Below, one piece after another: positions 1-12,875 of a stretch of DNA of 64,000 nucleotides (its first letter is position 1; every line of letters starts with the position of its first letter). The notes beneath the pieces are model-generated. The model made no database searches. It worked only from the letters and a program-made list of their open reading frames with translations, and had not been told where the DNA came from. Source of the DNA: Styela clava (taxonomy: Eukaryota; Chordata; Ascidiacea; Stolidobranchia; Styelidae); NCBI RefSeq assembly GCF_964204865.1, contig NC_135251.1:23498001-23562000 (forward strand). Reading direction: 5' to 3'. Both the position numbers and the translations under genes were made by a program.

Positions 1-782
1 AGTGGCGGCATTGCGATAGAGCGGATCAAGAGTTGCAGGGACAGCTCATATTGGTGAAATTGGCAAGAATACAAATCAAAACAAAATGTAATCGACATTT
101 TTATGGTTGTGGATTACCGTGTTATTTTGGAGTACTGGTGCTTTTATTTTATCGACGCAATCGCAAATTTAATTTATCACAATTAAATGAAAAAAGCAAC
201 CATTTTAAATGAGTATATCAATTCAATCATGAATTGAATATTTTATTCAACAGAAAAACCATTACATATCCGTTGAAAAAGTCGGCTCTTTTAATGACTG
301 GCGTAATCTCGTGGACTGACTCAGAAGCCGTACCGCGGGGATTTCGTTTCGATGAATATGTATATTTCATCTACTAATATACTTTACATGTATTTTAATT
401 GTACTAAATTAAATATACTTTCTGGGATATTATACCAGATCTTTCTAATGACGACAACGAATTTGCATGAGTGCAATATATATAAAAACTAAATATAATC
501 GGGCAGTTGATCACACTTTATTATGTCCGCGGATTGGCGTGGTATTTTAGATAGGTAATGAGTTTATTTTGTCGTGAGTCGCCGCAACCGTGAGTTACTT
601 TGAACACAAATGAATTAAAATAGAGAGACATTTTGAATTATTGTAGTTATTACGAAACAGAAAAATTTATTATAACACGAAAAAGCTGGTATTTTTAACG
701 AACGCGGAGACCGTTTCAGGAGCCGTTACATGTAAATTTCCGATTCCATCTTGTGCGCGCGCCCCAGTTTAAGGAACCACTG

Positions 783-910
783 CTCTAACATCAAGTTCAT
801 GCTTCCGAAAACAAATAACTAACTAATCCCATACCCGACATGGAATGGTAACCGGGCGAGAGGTCGTGGTTCCTCTTCCCCGGGATAAATATGTAAATCC
901 CATCCTATCC
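783..910 (+). repeat. 5'-truncated tRNA-derived SINE (3' half)
   Basis: This stretch matches the 3' body and tail of the full SINE found on the minus strand at 45093-45437, including the shared region ending in the ATCCTATCCTA tail. The tRNA-like head is absent. Just before it, 764-782 ends in AAGGAACCACTG, which looks like a hAT transposon terminus, so the SINE piece may abut or lie beside a hAT fragment. The rest of 1-1227 shows no gene I can support. Confidence 0.7.
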
Positions 911-1227
911 TAGTCATCAGCAATTGTTTTTGTCAGCCTGTATTTGTCTGTATAAATCGGTTGAAAGTTACGAAAAGAAACGGAATCAATATTAATGCAA
1001 TGTTATGACCCTTACTTTCGATTTGAAGGAGAAAATGGTGCAAACTAGACATTAAACGATCAAAATTGGCATGGAGAAAATGTCATCTGATTCATCTGTC
1101 AACCGAAAAGATTTTCTCATCGGGAGATTGATAATTAATTATCGTTGATTAGTTTGTGTCACTAATTACTGTTCGCGGGAAGCCAACATAGCGCTGTACA
1201 TCGCTCAAACAGTCTTCGAGGTGCGTG

Positions 1228-3064
1228 ATGGCATGTGTGTTAATTCGTCGCAAACTATGGCTACGGGACGATATCGCTAATTTCGAACGGCATTCAGGTG
1301 AGCAAAATGTACCTGATTACTAATATTTTACTGTTCTTGTATTATTTTGTCTTTTTAATTGTATAAATTGGGGGGTTCCGAGCCAATAAGAATTAAAATT
1401 TGTAACCTAATAATTGGATCAATGAATATATATTACATTTATGCTTTGTGAAACTATCTTGTACTACTATATCTGTATTGTTTGTCATCAATTAATTTGT
1501 TAATTTTGTGAGTTGTAATGATTATCTCATCTCCATTTCAAGTTTGATATAAATTCAATCAAACCCTGACTGGTTGCATTCTTTTATCTGATTTGGTATA
1601 TCTCTGATATACAGTAATGTTTTCGTTTTCGCAACAAATTCAAATGTACTAAAATTTGAACGGTGACAAATATTCAGTGACAATATTAGTTTTATGTATC
1701 GATGCTATCGTTATTGATGAAGACCCATTTCGTTGCCTAAAATAGTTACAACTTATTTAAACTAAAAATGAAGAATTTTCCCGTAATAAACTGTCTCTAC
1801 AATAGGTTATGCCTTTTGCCAATTTTTGCATAATCGCGCTCCGTGCTTCCTATGTTTTCAATTTATTTGGCACTAAAAATTAAACATTTCCATGTAGTAT
1901 ATACCCGTGTGTCTATTCAATTTTTGAAAACCACGATGATTGGTAACAGTAACTATTGATGTAATTATAGAATTTATGTTGCAGATCGCCCTCCATAGTT
2001 TAGTGACAATACATTTTGTGATAACATTATTGCTAAAATATAATTTATAATGCACGCTATTTTTAATGTTTATTATTGAAATTGTAAAAATGTTTTATTT
2101 TCCCATCGAATGTGCTATATTTATATTTTTATGCATTCTTTGATATACACTCTACTATATATGGGCATAGGGCGTTTCAGAATTTTCTGGAGCGCGACAG
2201 GACCCCATCGACAAAGGCTAACGAGTGGATAAATCGACACCTCCTTCTGGGTCCACGTGGAAGCTCGGTAAAATATTTAGATAAAAGGTTGTATATAAAC
2301 TCCAATTTGCCAATGTAACGTATTCAAAGTGATTAATCATATGGATGCCATTTGGGGGCCCGAGGCACTTAGGACCTTGCCTATATATTTATTTAACAGC
2401 TATTAAAAAGCGCCAGTCGTTAAATTTTTAAATAGCATTTCACCGTAACTTCAATAATCTTTGCAAAAAGCGTCAGTATTTGCCATAACGTCAATACTGT
2501 TGAGAAGATATGATTGCATTCGATTGTTTCATTAATGAGACAGCAAAAAAGCTCTTGGCATATCCTACTTGAATTAAATTATTTCTAAAAGCATTTTGGT
2601 GCTATAATATAATCCATGCCTCACTAAATTTCCGATCCAGTGTGATTTCAGTCGTTTGAAAGTGTATGTTTGGAATTAATTTCATCTACACATTTGAAAT
2701 TTCGTATCGTTTTCAAACATCACAGAAGATTAATTTAAGTGTTTGTATAGATAATCTTGGAGTCAAATCAGCTAATATAGACTTTTTTAGAAGTATAAAA
2801 CATCATAGCTTGTTTTTCACCGGACATAATTGCGTTAAATGGCCCCAAACTATTTCTCAATGACTAACCAGTTTTATTATAATTTATCTCTGTTGCACGC
2901 GTGATCAGCACATTTTTCCCCGTTTAATTATCCTATTGGATCGTATCGTATTGTACTGCGATTGTAAGCTGGAAGCTGATAATGAAGACATTCTCTCGTT
3001 AAGTGTCTTACAAAGTTTTGAGGGATTGGGCATTCGAGGCGCTGCTGTTGTATTCGTCGTTTAA
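1228..3064 (+). CDS. candidate multi-exon gene, incomplete model (unrecognised)
   Basis: Three exon-like pieces lie on the plus strand. Exon a, 1228-1297, opens with ATG (MACVLIRRKLWLRDD...) and ends at CAG|GTGAGC. Exon b, 2181-2267, follows TTTCAG, encodes 29 codons (NFLERDRTPSTKANEWI...) and ends at TCG|GTAAAA. Exon c, 2969-3064, follows a weak TAAG acceptor and reads 31 codons (LEADNEDILSLSVL...) to a TAA stop. Exons b and c are both phase 0 and join in frame. Exon a exits in phase 1, so it does not join b directly; at least one intervening exon is missing, or exon a is unrelated. I do not recognise the protein. The support is protein-like composition plus splice sites only. Exon c overlaps an open frame on the other strand, so its strand is not certain. 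Confidence 0.3.
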
Positions 3065-4050
3065 CGACAGACGATAAGCTATCTTCCACCACACTAACAA
3101 TAACAAGTAGAAATATATACTTTTTAACCCTAAATGTTAGTAAGTGAAACAATCTTATTGTTTTCAAATATTGCAAGTTGCTTGAATAATTTCATCTCGC
3201 TATCATTTTTTAGCGACAAATACCTCACGATTCAAAGAAACATATTTTTATTAGTTCCAAGGTTTATCACAACTGGTAAAATCTTCACCACTCATCTCCA
3301 AATCAAAAGAATTTAGAATAAATTGCTTCAGGATTTTTACAAGAACTATAATAGTGATAGCAGCTGTAGGCTACTATAATTATCCTTGACTGACAACTCT
3401 CTATCGTTTCCGAAAGCGACATTATGAGTTTTCCGCAAAACGATCTGCAATGTCTGACCAACATGGGCAATCCCACAAATAAGCTGAATATCACACTGTC
3501 CAAGTACCTTTAATTTCAAATATTTATTTATACGATATGCAATGATCAGAAACTTTATAATATGGCTTCCTTCCTTAGTCAAAAAACGCTCTAATATCTT
3601 CAGTTTGACGATTACTAAACTTTTGACTATCGTCAGAAATAACACATCTTAAAAATATGAACATAGAAAATATCAAATAGAGAAAACAAAGTATACTACA
3701 GCGCGTTGAAGCAAAAATAATAAAACTATACAGATTACTTAAAAAAGCTTTTGGCGGCAGCACAACTTAGATCAAAGTGCTGTCAACCTACGTCGATTCA
3801 AAATACGCATATTCGATTACCTATTTATACAGCTATCTTTTGTACATTTTAAGTGGCATTGTCGAAATTCTAATACACTGTATCATAATGTTCATTGCGA
3901 TGTATTCTTTATGTAAAGATGTAAAACTTAGCATGTAAAACTTAGCACAATAGCATGTAGTGAATAAGTCAGAGTACTTTAAAATATTAGAATTACCGCC
4001 ACGGAATTACCGAATTTCTCGTTATTTTCGGGCAACTTTAATATTCACAT
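3065..4050. other. intergenic, nothing recognised
   Basis: AT-rich sequence with only short overlapping open frames on both strands and no splice-supported exon, RNA gene or repeat structure that I could identify. Confidence 0.5.
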
Positions 4051-5103
4051 CTACAATCTATCTTGGTGGAGCCTTTTCAAATCCAATTTTTTACCCATAT
4101 GTACGGGTGGCAGTACCAGTGGGGGCAATATAAAATGAACAGTCTCGTTTGGATCTGCGTCTCGTGTTGGTGGTCTTGATGGAATCTCTTGTATATTTGG
4201 AATAGAGGGCAATTTTGATCCTGTAACTCTGGACATCCGCCTACTATATAAATACAAATGAACACAGTTGAAGCTCATTTTTGGAATAAACTAAATACCA
4301 AACAAGTTTGAATTCTCGTTTTAGAAAAGAATAACTTCGTTTAATATGCACAAATACTACTATTGATGATTGAATTATTAAGGCCTTATGATTGCTCATC
4401 TATTTACTGATCACCTTCTTCTATCCGTTTCCCCGACGATGCTCGTACGTCTGCGTGGTGGGTCAACAATGCTGGATCTACGCGATGCTATACTTGATCT
4501 TCGTCGTGCCGCTTTTTGTCCAATTTCCATGCTCCTCATAATGTTGTTGAATATTTCTTCTTCTCTCATACGGAGGATTTCTCTGGTATGATAACATGAA
4601 TATTAACCATAAGCAAAACATGAGGAACAACGTGTTCTTGTGCGTAATATGTGAATCTAGTTGATATGATTATGCTGTTATCATTTAATAATGTTTACTT
4701 CATTGTTTGATGCAAGGCCATCGACTGGGTACTAACTACAGATGGAAGTTGGTTTGTCAAACTAATATATTACTGCTTTGCAAATCGTTATCGTATCTTC
4801 TTATCTGTCTGGTAATTGCTTGACATCTCGGTGGTTGCTTGCAAATCCATTTTGGTCACGAAGAAAGTTTTTCAATTTGGCTCTCAAATATCATATTTTA
4901 TATAGTATTGGGACATCGTTATCACATAACTTATTCAAGTTTAGTTGGTCATGCAAGGCTCTGTATCTATATTTTATGTAAAAGGTAATTGATTACTTTT
5001 CCATTGCATCTCTTCGTTCCGTCAACGCATTTTCATAGGTTCGTGTCCTCAGAAGTTCGTCTGGCCACACCTGCGTAATTTTGAAGTCCTTTCGGCGTAC
5101 CAT
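4051..5103 (-). CDS. small basic Arg/Ser-rich protein, five exons (unrecognised)
   Basis: A spliced frame of about 193 aa reads on the minus strand. Exons: 5103-4997, 4966-4931, 4882-4805, 4582-4415 and 4243-4051 (TAG stop). The start is ACCATGG with an in-frame TAA just upstream, so this ATG is the likely start. Every exon join is phase 2 and the frame stays open through all five. The protein begins MVRRKDFKITQVWPDELL, has a charged, probably helical N-terminal half, then a basic Ser/Arg tract (ARRRSSIASRRSSI, PPRRRTSI) that looks like a set of kinase sites, and ends in a Pro-rich tail (ILPPLVLPPVHMGKKLDLK). I recognise no domain or family. Oddities: the first intron would be only 30 nt (36 nt with an alternative acceptor), the second 48 nt, and the third begins AT rather than GT (CAG|ATAAGA). 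The gene may be real with a rare or mutated donor, or newly decayed. Confidence 0.5.
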
Positions 5104-5744
5104 GGTACCGAATTAATTGGCTGTATATCGTTGAAAATAGAATTCTAATCAAATACTAATCTGTAAGATAAAATTAGGAAAATGCTAAAAGGAGTAGAAT
5201 TTTTACACATACAACTATCGAATTTAACTGAGTATGATATCGATTTTGACGATTTTCCTCTCTATTTTACTGAAAGAATAAAAGCGAAGAACACGTGAGA
5301 AGTACTTCAAAGCATATTTTAGTAAAACTGACTGACGTACAAAGTCGGTTCTAGATACTGGGTCGATTGAAGCATGGTAGATCTATAATATACCTGATTC
5401 TACCAAAATATTTAAACCCTTTCGAAGTGCTTGCGAAATCGTGGCTTTTAAAGAATAAATATTTCATCGTACATAAAACAGATCGTATAATGCTTAATCC
5501 GATCGGCGTCTTCTTATTGTTGAATTAGTTTGAACAAAAAGTGGGAATGTTTGTACAAGTTTACGGACATAAAAGTTATATCCTTTCGTCAACAATTACA
5601 ACATTAGTTTTGGATATTATAGTTCATTATATTCCGACATCGATCTGTATTTGATTCACACCATGGGTTACTTGAAGCCTTAAATCAAATATAATGAGTA
5701 ACCTTATCTTATAAATATGCAGCTTTGCTTTGTCGTTAGAAATT

Positions 5745-5818
5745 ATGGCGGAAGACGAAGGCGAGGAGCGAATGTATGGTCCCAATCTCCACATGAATGA
5801 AAGCGATTGTTCTGTCAC
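5745..5818 (+). CDS. possible first coding exon, divergent from the minus-strand gene
   Basis: An ATG at 5745 opens an acidic 24-codon frame (MAEDEGEERMYGPNLHMN...) ending at a possible donor, CAC|GTAGGC. It points away from the gene starting at 5103, about 640 bases away, as expected for a divergent pair. No partner exon was found downstream, so this is a composition-based guess. The intervening 5104-5744 holds nothing else recognised, apart from the start of the duplicated block near 5585. Confidence 0.2.
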
Positions 5819-6140
5819 GTAGGCAAGTTCGATTTTTTCCGGCGGTTACACAAAATGCTTACCGGTACGTGTAAAACTTTTGAAGTTTTACTCTCTTTAT
5901 ATGTTCCCTTGAAAACAAAACGATTTCTCTGTGTTGCAAGGCGATTAATCCAATATCTGAATACCTATCTGTATCTCTTCTCGTACTTTACATATATTTC
6001 ATGGCTAGAACATTTGTGTTGCTAAGAGAATTCATCAACGACTATTCAAGCTAATACTGAATTTAATATATTTCTCACATATATATCGAAATTACTTCAT
6101 AATGTAACCCATTCATGTAATTTAGCAAGCTATCTCAGAA

Positions 6141-6266
6141 ATGTACGGCCTAAGAATCTGGTTTCTCATAATATTTTTAGCGCAGGTTTTCACGCTGGGA
6201 TCAAGACGTCAAATTCTGATGGATCAAAACATTAAATTCGTTTATTGCGTCAATATTTGCCGATAG
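6141..6266 (+). CDS. small ORF with signal-peptide-like N-terminus, copy 1
   Basis: A 41-codon frame starts MYGLRIWFLIIFLAQVFT, a basic residue followed by a strong hydrophobic run as in a secretion signal, then SRRQ and a short tail ending ICR. The equivalent frame in the duplicated block (12106) has the same layout. Most base differences between the two copies change amino acids, and no splice context or conserved 3' end is visible. It could equally be chance conservation inside a duplicated repeat. I do not recognise any family. Confidence 0.2.
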   Translation: MYGLRIWFLIIFLAQVFTLGSRRQILMDQNIKFVYCVNICR

Positions 6267-8314
6267 AGACATTACTTACTTTTAACAATGTTTTTTATTT
6301 GAACTAAAGTCATTAAAACGATGGTACATAATATCAATAACCGTATTTTATAGTCAACTCTCGAAACGATGTGACGAAGTTTCAATATCATACTTCCAAG
6401 AACGACTTCTTGTTTTTTATGATCTTAAATGTGGTATGTGTAAAATTTCACTAGCATGATTGATGACGCAAAAGATAAAAATTCAGACCAAAAGGCAATG
6501 CAATATCAAGAACAATAAATTTATATAATATATGAACTGGAAAAATAATTAAAAATGTCACTGGGATACCAGGCCTACTTATTAAAATCGATGGGGTCGG
6601 TAACATGATATACATATACAGCCAAACATGTGCATATACCGCCAACTCATATACATATAAAGCCAATATGTTCCTTATCCAAATACTGCCAACTCAATCT
6701 TAAGTCAGTTACTTTAGTGATTTACATACAGCAAATCTATTTGTATGTACCTACGTGGCCGTGTGCACAAAGTTCAGAATAAAATACTTCTGAAATTGCT
6801 TTCAGCTAGCAAGTTCTGCAATTGTTTGAGCAAAAAGTTTGTGATGTAAAAAAAAGATGTTCTGCATATCGATAAAATCTTCTGTTGTAAGTATTTGAAT
6901 CGTGAACATCTGAAAAAGTGATATACTTTTACAACAAAAGTCTGCCATCATTAATTATCACAGTTTCCAGCTGGGCATAGTTTTATAGCATGAAACACAT
7001 TTAAGCTTACTTTATAACATTAGCACAAGTAAATAGGCTAACTTTGTTTCACTTTGGCATATTTTTGAGCTGCCATCATCGGCACCTGTAGGCTATTCAT
7101 AGGGCAACCATAATCCTCATTTCAACACGATAACTTACTAAAATGACAGACTCCCTCAAAATACGCTTCGTTTTTTTTTTTCAATATTCTTTAGTTCGCG
7201 CAACGACACACGTTGCATTTCAGTATTTATAAGAAACATCGCAGGCGTCACCTTATTTTGCTTCGGCGAATGCAAAGAGTATGATTGTCCCTAATGATTA
7301 TAATATGTCAAGTGATATTATCACGAGTGTAAAGTGGGTGTGAAATGATATTTGTACCCCATCCATCGGTTCATCCTTTCTGCATGTCATGAGCGTGCAC
7401 AGATGCACACATATTCGTTCGTGGCCCTTGAATACGTACAGGTAAAGTCGATATATGATGTCTTAATAGTGAACCGGCGACAAACTAATCATATTAAATT
7501 TTTGAACTATCATTACGCGTTCGTTCAAAAGTAAGTAAGTGTAAAATCGCATATCCCCAGAAAATATTTAAATATAACTAAAACGCGCTGTGGAAATTGG
7601 GAAACATTGTTTGTTCAAGGCCTGGTTCGGAGACAACACAAATGCCTGTCCAATGCCTAGCACGAATGTTAATGTAATGCCTTTACGAAGATAGCACGAA
7701 TGTTGGTTAGAGACCCTATTTGCAGACAACATGATTGCCTGTTGGTCTACAATCTTGGTCAGACTTAAATGTTGTTCAGAGACAACATGGGTGCTTGTGT
7801 ATGGCCTACTAAATTCTGGAATTTCTAATCAACTTTGGCAAATCTGTAGGGTTTTTGTTCCCACATTTCACGTTATATACGTCTATATATATAACAACGA
7901 AGTAGGTTTCTTGAGTACGCTTCCTTTCTAATCCTCGTCCCAAGCTAGCTGGGTTATTTAACAGTGACATGGTTTGTGTTCTACTGCGAAACGAACAATG
8001 ATTACGGCCTATGTGCAAGGTTTTGTGAGGTGCAAAATATTTTCTGCCGCTTGAAATAGAACGCTAACTTAAATAGAAGTTAAGCTCATAAAAAAGTGCC
8101 AGCAAATGAGTTATGGACCAGAAATGCACAACACAGGGCATACCTTTCTGGAAATCATTTGGCCAAAAGCAAAATTTTTCAGCCACGTGTCAGGGCTCTT
8201 TGGTGGGAAACTGGTAAACTGAAACCTGTTGGATTTTTCATTTCTACCAATTTCCAGCTTGGCTCAGCCCGTCGTAGGCTAGTTTTGCAGCTAATCATAA
8301 TAGGTGTATTGTGA

Positions 8315-9740
8315 AGTTATTTATTCAGAAGAGTTTATTTGCCTCAAAAATGTAACGGTATCTGCATACTAATTAAACAGTATAACAGAGACGGGATACA
8401 TGTTCAAGACCTTACTGGCCTAAACCACGGATGTGGGTCATCCACCCCAACATGTATAACTGAAGTTTGGAACTGTTGCGTTTATAGTAGGTGAATAGAA
8501 ATGAAATATACCAATAAAATTCAGTAACATACACAAGACAAATAAGTACGGCACAACCACGATATGTACAATAGTCAGTTAATGGCACGTTTATGTCCCA
8601 GGTTCCGTGGATGGCTTGAAACTTGTTATCAAATCAATGGAAGTTTGTTGCACCCACGATGACATATTTAATCAATCGCAGGTATTTTTCATCTCTATTA
8701 ATCTTTTCTCAACTTGTTTGCACCCTTCATCAAAGCACCCTTTGTTTCTGAAAACTAATGTCTGAAGAGTAGAATGTCCCTAACTCACGAAAGCTAATAG
8801 AAGAGAGAGAGTATCTGTGTCCCTATAGACGTCCTAGCAAGAGCTAATATTGTAATGCATACGGGTACATTAAATCCTAAGCAGGAAAAATGAAAAGTGG
8901 AATGAAGAAAACCGTTTTGAACATCAGGCCACTTTAAGATCGCATTCGCCGAAGCGTAAGTAAGCAATTTTAATAATTTAGGTTAGATTACGTCTTGTTT
9001 CTCGGTCAATTTTGCGAGGAACAGTTTCTTTACTTTGAACAATATATATAGAAGTTAATTTTTTGTGAAACTTGGTCTTGTCGCATGAAAACTTGTTCCG
9101 GAATTTTGGTAGCTATTCAATACCGAAAACACAAGAATGTGAATTACTGAACAGCAACCGCGATCTGGATGTTCCAGAAGCTGGCGAAAAGAAACTGATT
9201 TGTGATACCTATATGTGTCTAATAAAGATAAGCCACAGTATTTTATATGTATTATTTGGTTCCTGGCTTGATGTGTAATACCTGGTAAAAGAAATCATGT
9301 ATAACCACTCATATACAAATTTACTGGTATTATAACACGGTACCGTGTAAGAATAAGAATGAGTATTAAAAACTTGCAAACCAGTTTGTAAGCGCCAACT
9401 CGATGAAACATATATTTGACATTCTGACTTGAGAAAAAGGGTAATTATGGTGGAAGAATTTGAAAAACTTTTATGATAGAATAAGTCAAAGAAACATGAA
9501 AGAAAACTCAACGAGTTAAATGCACGGAATAAAATGCCAAACGTTGTGCAAAGAATATAAATGTATACCTAAATATAGCCAGCGTCAATTGGTGATATGA
9601 AAAGATATTCAAAAACCCAATTTCAATCAAAAACGCGTATAAAACGAGAAATTGGTTATTCCAACTAAGCAAGGAATCATAGTTGTATAATATAAGAACT
9701 TACTAAAACATGGCTACAATAGCAATATAAGTAGTTGTCT
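8315..9740. other. intergenic, nothing firmly recognised
   Basis: No supported gene. A frame at about 9072-9278 has a protein-like stretch, but I found no acceptable start or donor for it. GTAAGTAA at about 8956 resembles a donor, without a convincing exon before it. Confidence 0.4.
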
Positions 9741-10053
9741 ATAGCTCAACTGGCGGACCGCGGTCCGAATCCGGACCTTTCGAGTATTGGATTTGGACCG
9801 CAACTAATTATTTAATTTGGATCATTAGCCCCACTTTTTTGAATTTCCTATCATAAAATGACTTTCATAGTTTTGAATATATACGAAAAGAACTATAACA
9901 CCATAATAAACAATTTTAATTTGCTACTAATCATTAGTCGGTCGAAGAAGTGCTCGTTTAAGGATGCCGAAATATCATATCTGGAAAGACCGGACCCAAA
10001 TAATTTTGAAGTTTCGTTTGCGGACCTTTGATAAAAATAGTTGAGTAGCCCTG
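9741..10053. mobile_element. probable non-autonomous hAT-like element
   Basis: The left end reads TAGCTCAACTGGCGGACCGC and the right end reads GCGGACC...TAGTTGAGTAGCCCTG. These are imperfect inverted repeats of the CAGGGCTACTCAACT type. I could not find a clean 8-bp target duplication, so the ends are approximate. Confidence 0.5.
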
Positions 10054-10249
10054 GTTTATAGTATTAGTTGTTCCAATAATATATCAATATTGAAACAGTA
10101 ATTGGAGACTTTATATTGGAATAATAACTTTAGTTATTTTTTTCATTTGGAACAATATTTGCTATATAATGAAAATGACATAGATTAATTGTAAAATTCA
10201 CCTAAACTTCTTCAATATTTTTTATAGTTTGGCTGATACAATTTAAATT

Positions 10250-10360
10250 ATCTGAAGTTGTTCAGACCTAATGTTAAGAAATACATATCTGAAGTTGTTC
10301 AGACCTAATGTTAAGAAATACATATCTGAAGTTGTTCAGAACTAATATTAGGAAATACAT
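10250..10360. repeat. 37-bp tandem repeat, three units
   Basis: Units lie at 10250-10286, 10287-10323 and 10324-10360. Each starts ATCTGAAGTTGTTCAGA and ends AAATACAT. The first two are identical; the third has a few substitutions. Confidence 0.95.
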
Positions 10361-11754
10361 TGAATATTCCTGTGCCCACTAACTCGCCCAAATCATAATA
10401 TATCGGAAGGCAATGCCCAAATAAATAAGTGTTTGTGCAGTCGGTGGCTGCAGCGGAGCATGCAGGTATGAAAACTTATCATAAAATTGATAAAATATTT
10501 ACTCTTAATCGTCTTTTTTTTAATCATTCAAAACTCTGAAAACAAACAATAAAACTAAGCTAACTCCATAATCAAATATAGCTTGTGTACTTTCTCATTT
10601 GTATTTGTTTAATAATCTTAAAAATATATAACAAATAGTGTTAAAGGTTGTTTTCATCAGTAACGAATCGATTTTGTTTCTAAAATGAATCGGTTTGGTC
10701 ATCAACTATATCTTCATTTGTGAGTTTCGAGAGAATGGGTTCAAAGAGAAAACATACTCTAGCTGGCTTTTACGGAAAAAGGAATAACATACAATCCATC
10801 CGTTTTCGGATTCCGGATATATATCAAAGACTTCGCCGGTGGTGTTTTGACTTTTTGCAAAGTGACCTTTTGCAAAGTTTTCCTTTCGGCAAACCTGTAA
10901 ATAATTGTAGCTAAGACTGTTACAGAAGACTAAAGTAAAAAATATCTTTCCAAGGTTTTTGACTTGCGGAGTAAAAGATTTGGACTTGAACTGTACATAG
11001 CGCCCTACATATCACTTCAATCAATAGAATAAACACGAGTGATATGAAGAAATCAATTCAGATATATTCCAAGTCGATTACATCAAATATTCAACTAATA
11101 CCGTATTTCAGAACTATAATTGTGATCTTGCATTGAAAACATTAACATCAAGGACGTGACTCAATTACATCGATCAGCATGTTTACTCTGGTATTTTGAT
11201 CCTATCTGTTACCTCGAACGGCTGTCACCAGAAGCTCGACGAATTGATTCAAACGTGAAATCTCTTCAAGAGATTGATTAATTTGGAATTGATGTTGTTG
11301 TAGTTTTTTAAAGAACGCTTTTAAATCTTTAAAAATGAAAAGCTAATGTATGTCTGATAGCAGGCAATTTTCAACGTCATATTTGAAGCCCATAAGGAAC
11401 TACATAAACCCCTGTTAAAGTTTATATAAAGTCACATGGTTGTGCAACCTTTAAATAGAAGCGCCAGATACAAATAACTGAGTAAAACCGCGGGCAGCTC
11501 TTTTTTTAACATAGAGTTTCTAGTAGTTGCGAGCACAAAATTTTTGGCTATTGATGTTATGACATGCGTTGTTCGCTTCGCACAAGCTAGCTTTTAGAAC
11601 ATTGTAACGCCATGGGTATCGATAATAAATTGGACCCGAGTATAGGCTTTGCAACGCAAAAGAAATTAGCTTATACTCGCACGTTCCAGATTAATTAAAC
11701 TAAATTAAAAACACATTTCGCGGGGCGCACAATTTTCCCTTGTGATCCCAAGTT
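10361..11754. other. intergenic, nothing recognised
   Basis: AT-rich sequence without a gene, RNA or structured repeat that I can support. The short open frame at 10720-10914 has no splice or homology support. Confidence 0.5.
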
Positions 11755-12105
11755 TTCGTCAACAATTACAACATTCGTTTTTACTGTTAAGGTTCATTAT
11801 ATTCCGGATGTAATTATATCATTATTCTTAATATCTTTTCTTGAAAATAACAATTTTCTTATATTGGAAGGCGATTGATCCAATATTTAAATACCTTTCT
11901 GTATCTCTTCTTCTACTATACATATATTTCATGGCTAGAATAATTGTGTTGCTAAGTGGATTCAGCAACAACGTGGATTCCATTTACCAGGTTGCGATTG
12001 GTGTGAATCGTCCCCCTAATACTACTATCAATATATTTTTCACACATCGAAATTACTTCGTACTGCAGCCCAGTCAGGTAATTTAGCAAATTACATATCT
12101 CAGAA

Positions 12106-12270
12106 ATGTACGGCACAAGAATCTCGTTCCTCATAATATTTTTAGTGCAGGTTTTCACGCTGAGTTCAAGACGTCAAGTTCTGATGGATCAAAATATTAA
12201 ATTCGTTTATTGCTTCAATATTTACCAATTGACACATTACAATGTTTTTCATGAGAATCAACGTCAATAA
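12106..12270 (+). CDS. small ORF with signal-peptide-like N-terminus, copy 2
   Basis: A 54-codon frame begins MYGTRISFLIIFLVQVFT and continues SSRRQVLMDQ, paralleling the frame at 6141. The copies stay in register through about 40 codons; this one reads on to a later stop. The N-terminus looks like a secretion signal. No expression or splice evidence is visible, and the family is unknown. Confidence 0.2.
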   Translation: MYGTRISFLIIFLVQVFTLSSRRQVLMDQNIKFVYCFNIYQLTHYNVFHENQRQ

Positions 12271-12605
12271 AACGTAATATCAAAAACAGTATTAACGATG
12301 TGACGAAGTTTCGATATCATACTTCCAGGATCGACTCCTGTTGTTTATGACTATAAAGATGGTATGTGTAAAATTTCCCTAGCATGGTTGATGACGCAAA
12401 GGATAAAAATCTAGACCAAAAGGCAATGCAATAAATTTAAAGAATATAAAACTGAAAAAAGAATTAAAAATGTCACTTATACACTAGGCCAACTTATTAA
12501 AATCGATAGGGTCGGTAACACGATATAAATACACGGCCAAACCATTTTTGTACTTACACGGCAGTGTGTTTGACATCTCCAGTGTTCGCTGGATTTTGTT
12601 AAAGT

Positions 12606-12875
12606 GTGCTCGGCGATTTGGCGCATCGTGCTAGGCGTTAGGAATACGCTCACCATCCAACCTCTGATTACTACGCGTGGGTTCACAGGTTCGAATTCCA
12701 TGCGGGGATAGTGATGTGCGAGAGTATAGCTGCTCCTCGCCGTCGTAGGGTGGTTCACGTAACCGCTGGTCAGTTACAGCTTTCTCCACCATCAAGTTCA
12801 TGCTTCCTAAAACAAGTAACTGTCTACCTAACTAATCCATACCCGGCATGGACCGCTAACTGGAGGAGAGGCCAT
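12606..12875 (+). repeat. tRNA-derived SINE
   Basis: The head resembles a tRNA: GGCGTTAGGAATACGCTC, then GTGGGTTCACAGGTTCGAATTCC, which holds a B-box-like GGTTCGAAT. The body (GTTCACGTAACCGCTGGTC...) and the CATCAAGTTCATGCTTCC segment match the copies at 783-910 and 45093-45437. The 3' tail is degraded near 12870. Confidence 0.8.

Larger units (their letters stand above)
5585..8070 (+). repeat. direct duplicated block, copy 1
   Basis: Long stretches match 11755-13771 in the same orientation and order. Examples are 5588-5640 with 11757-11810, 5911-6030 with 11843-11960, 6110-6270 with 12083-12230, 6361-6600 with 12295-12510, 7380-7530 with 13014-13208 and 8018-8070 with 13723-13771. Copies differ by many substitutions and indels, so the duplication is old. 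A degenerate minisatellite with GGAGACAACA...AATGCCTGT units lies at about 7600-7810. Motifs of the TATACATATACAGCCAA type lie at 6596-6665. Confidence 0.8.

Noticed and set aside
10250-10360. CRISPR-like array
   Set aside because: The 37-bp units abut directly without unique spacers and the DNA is clearly eukaryotic; it is a simple tandem repeat.
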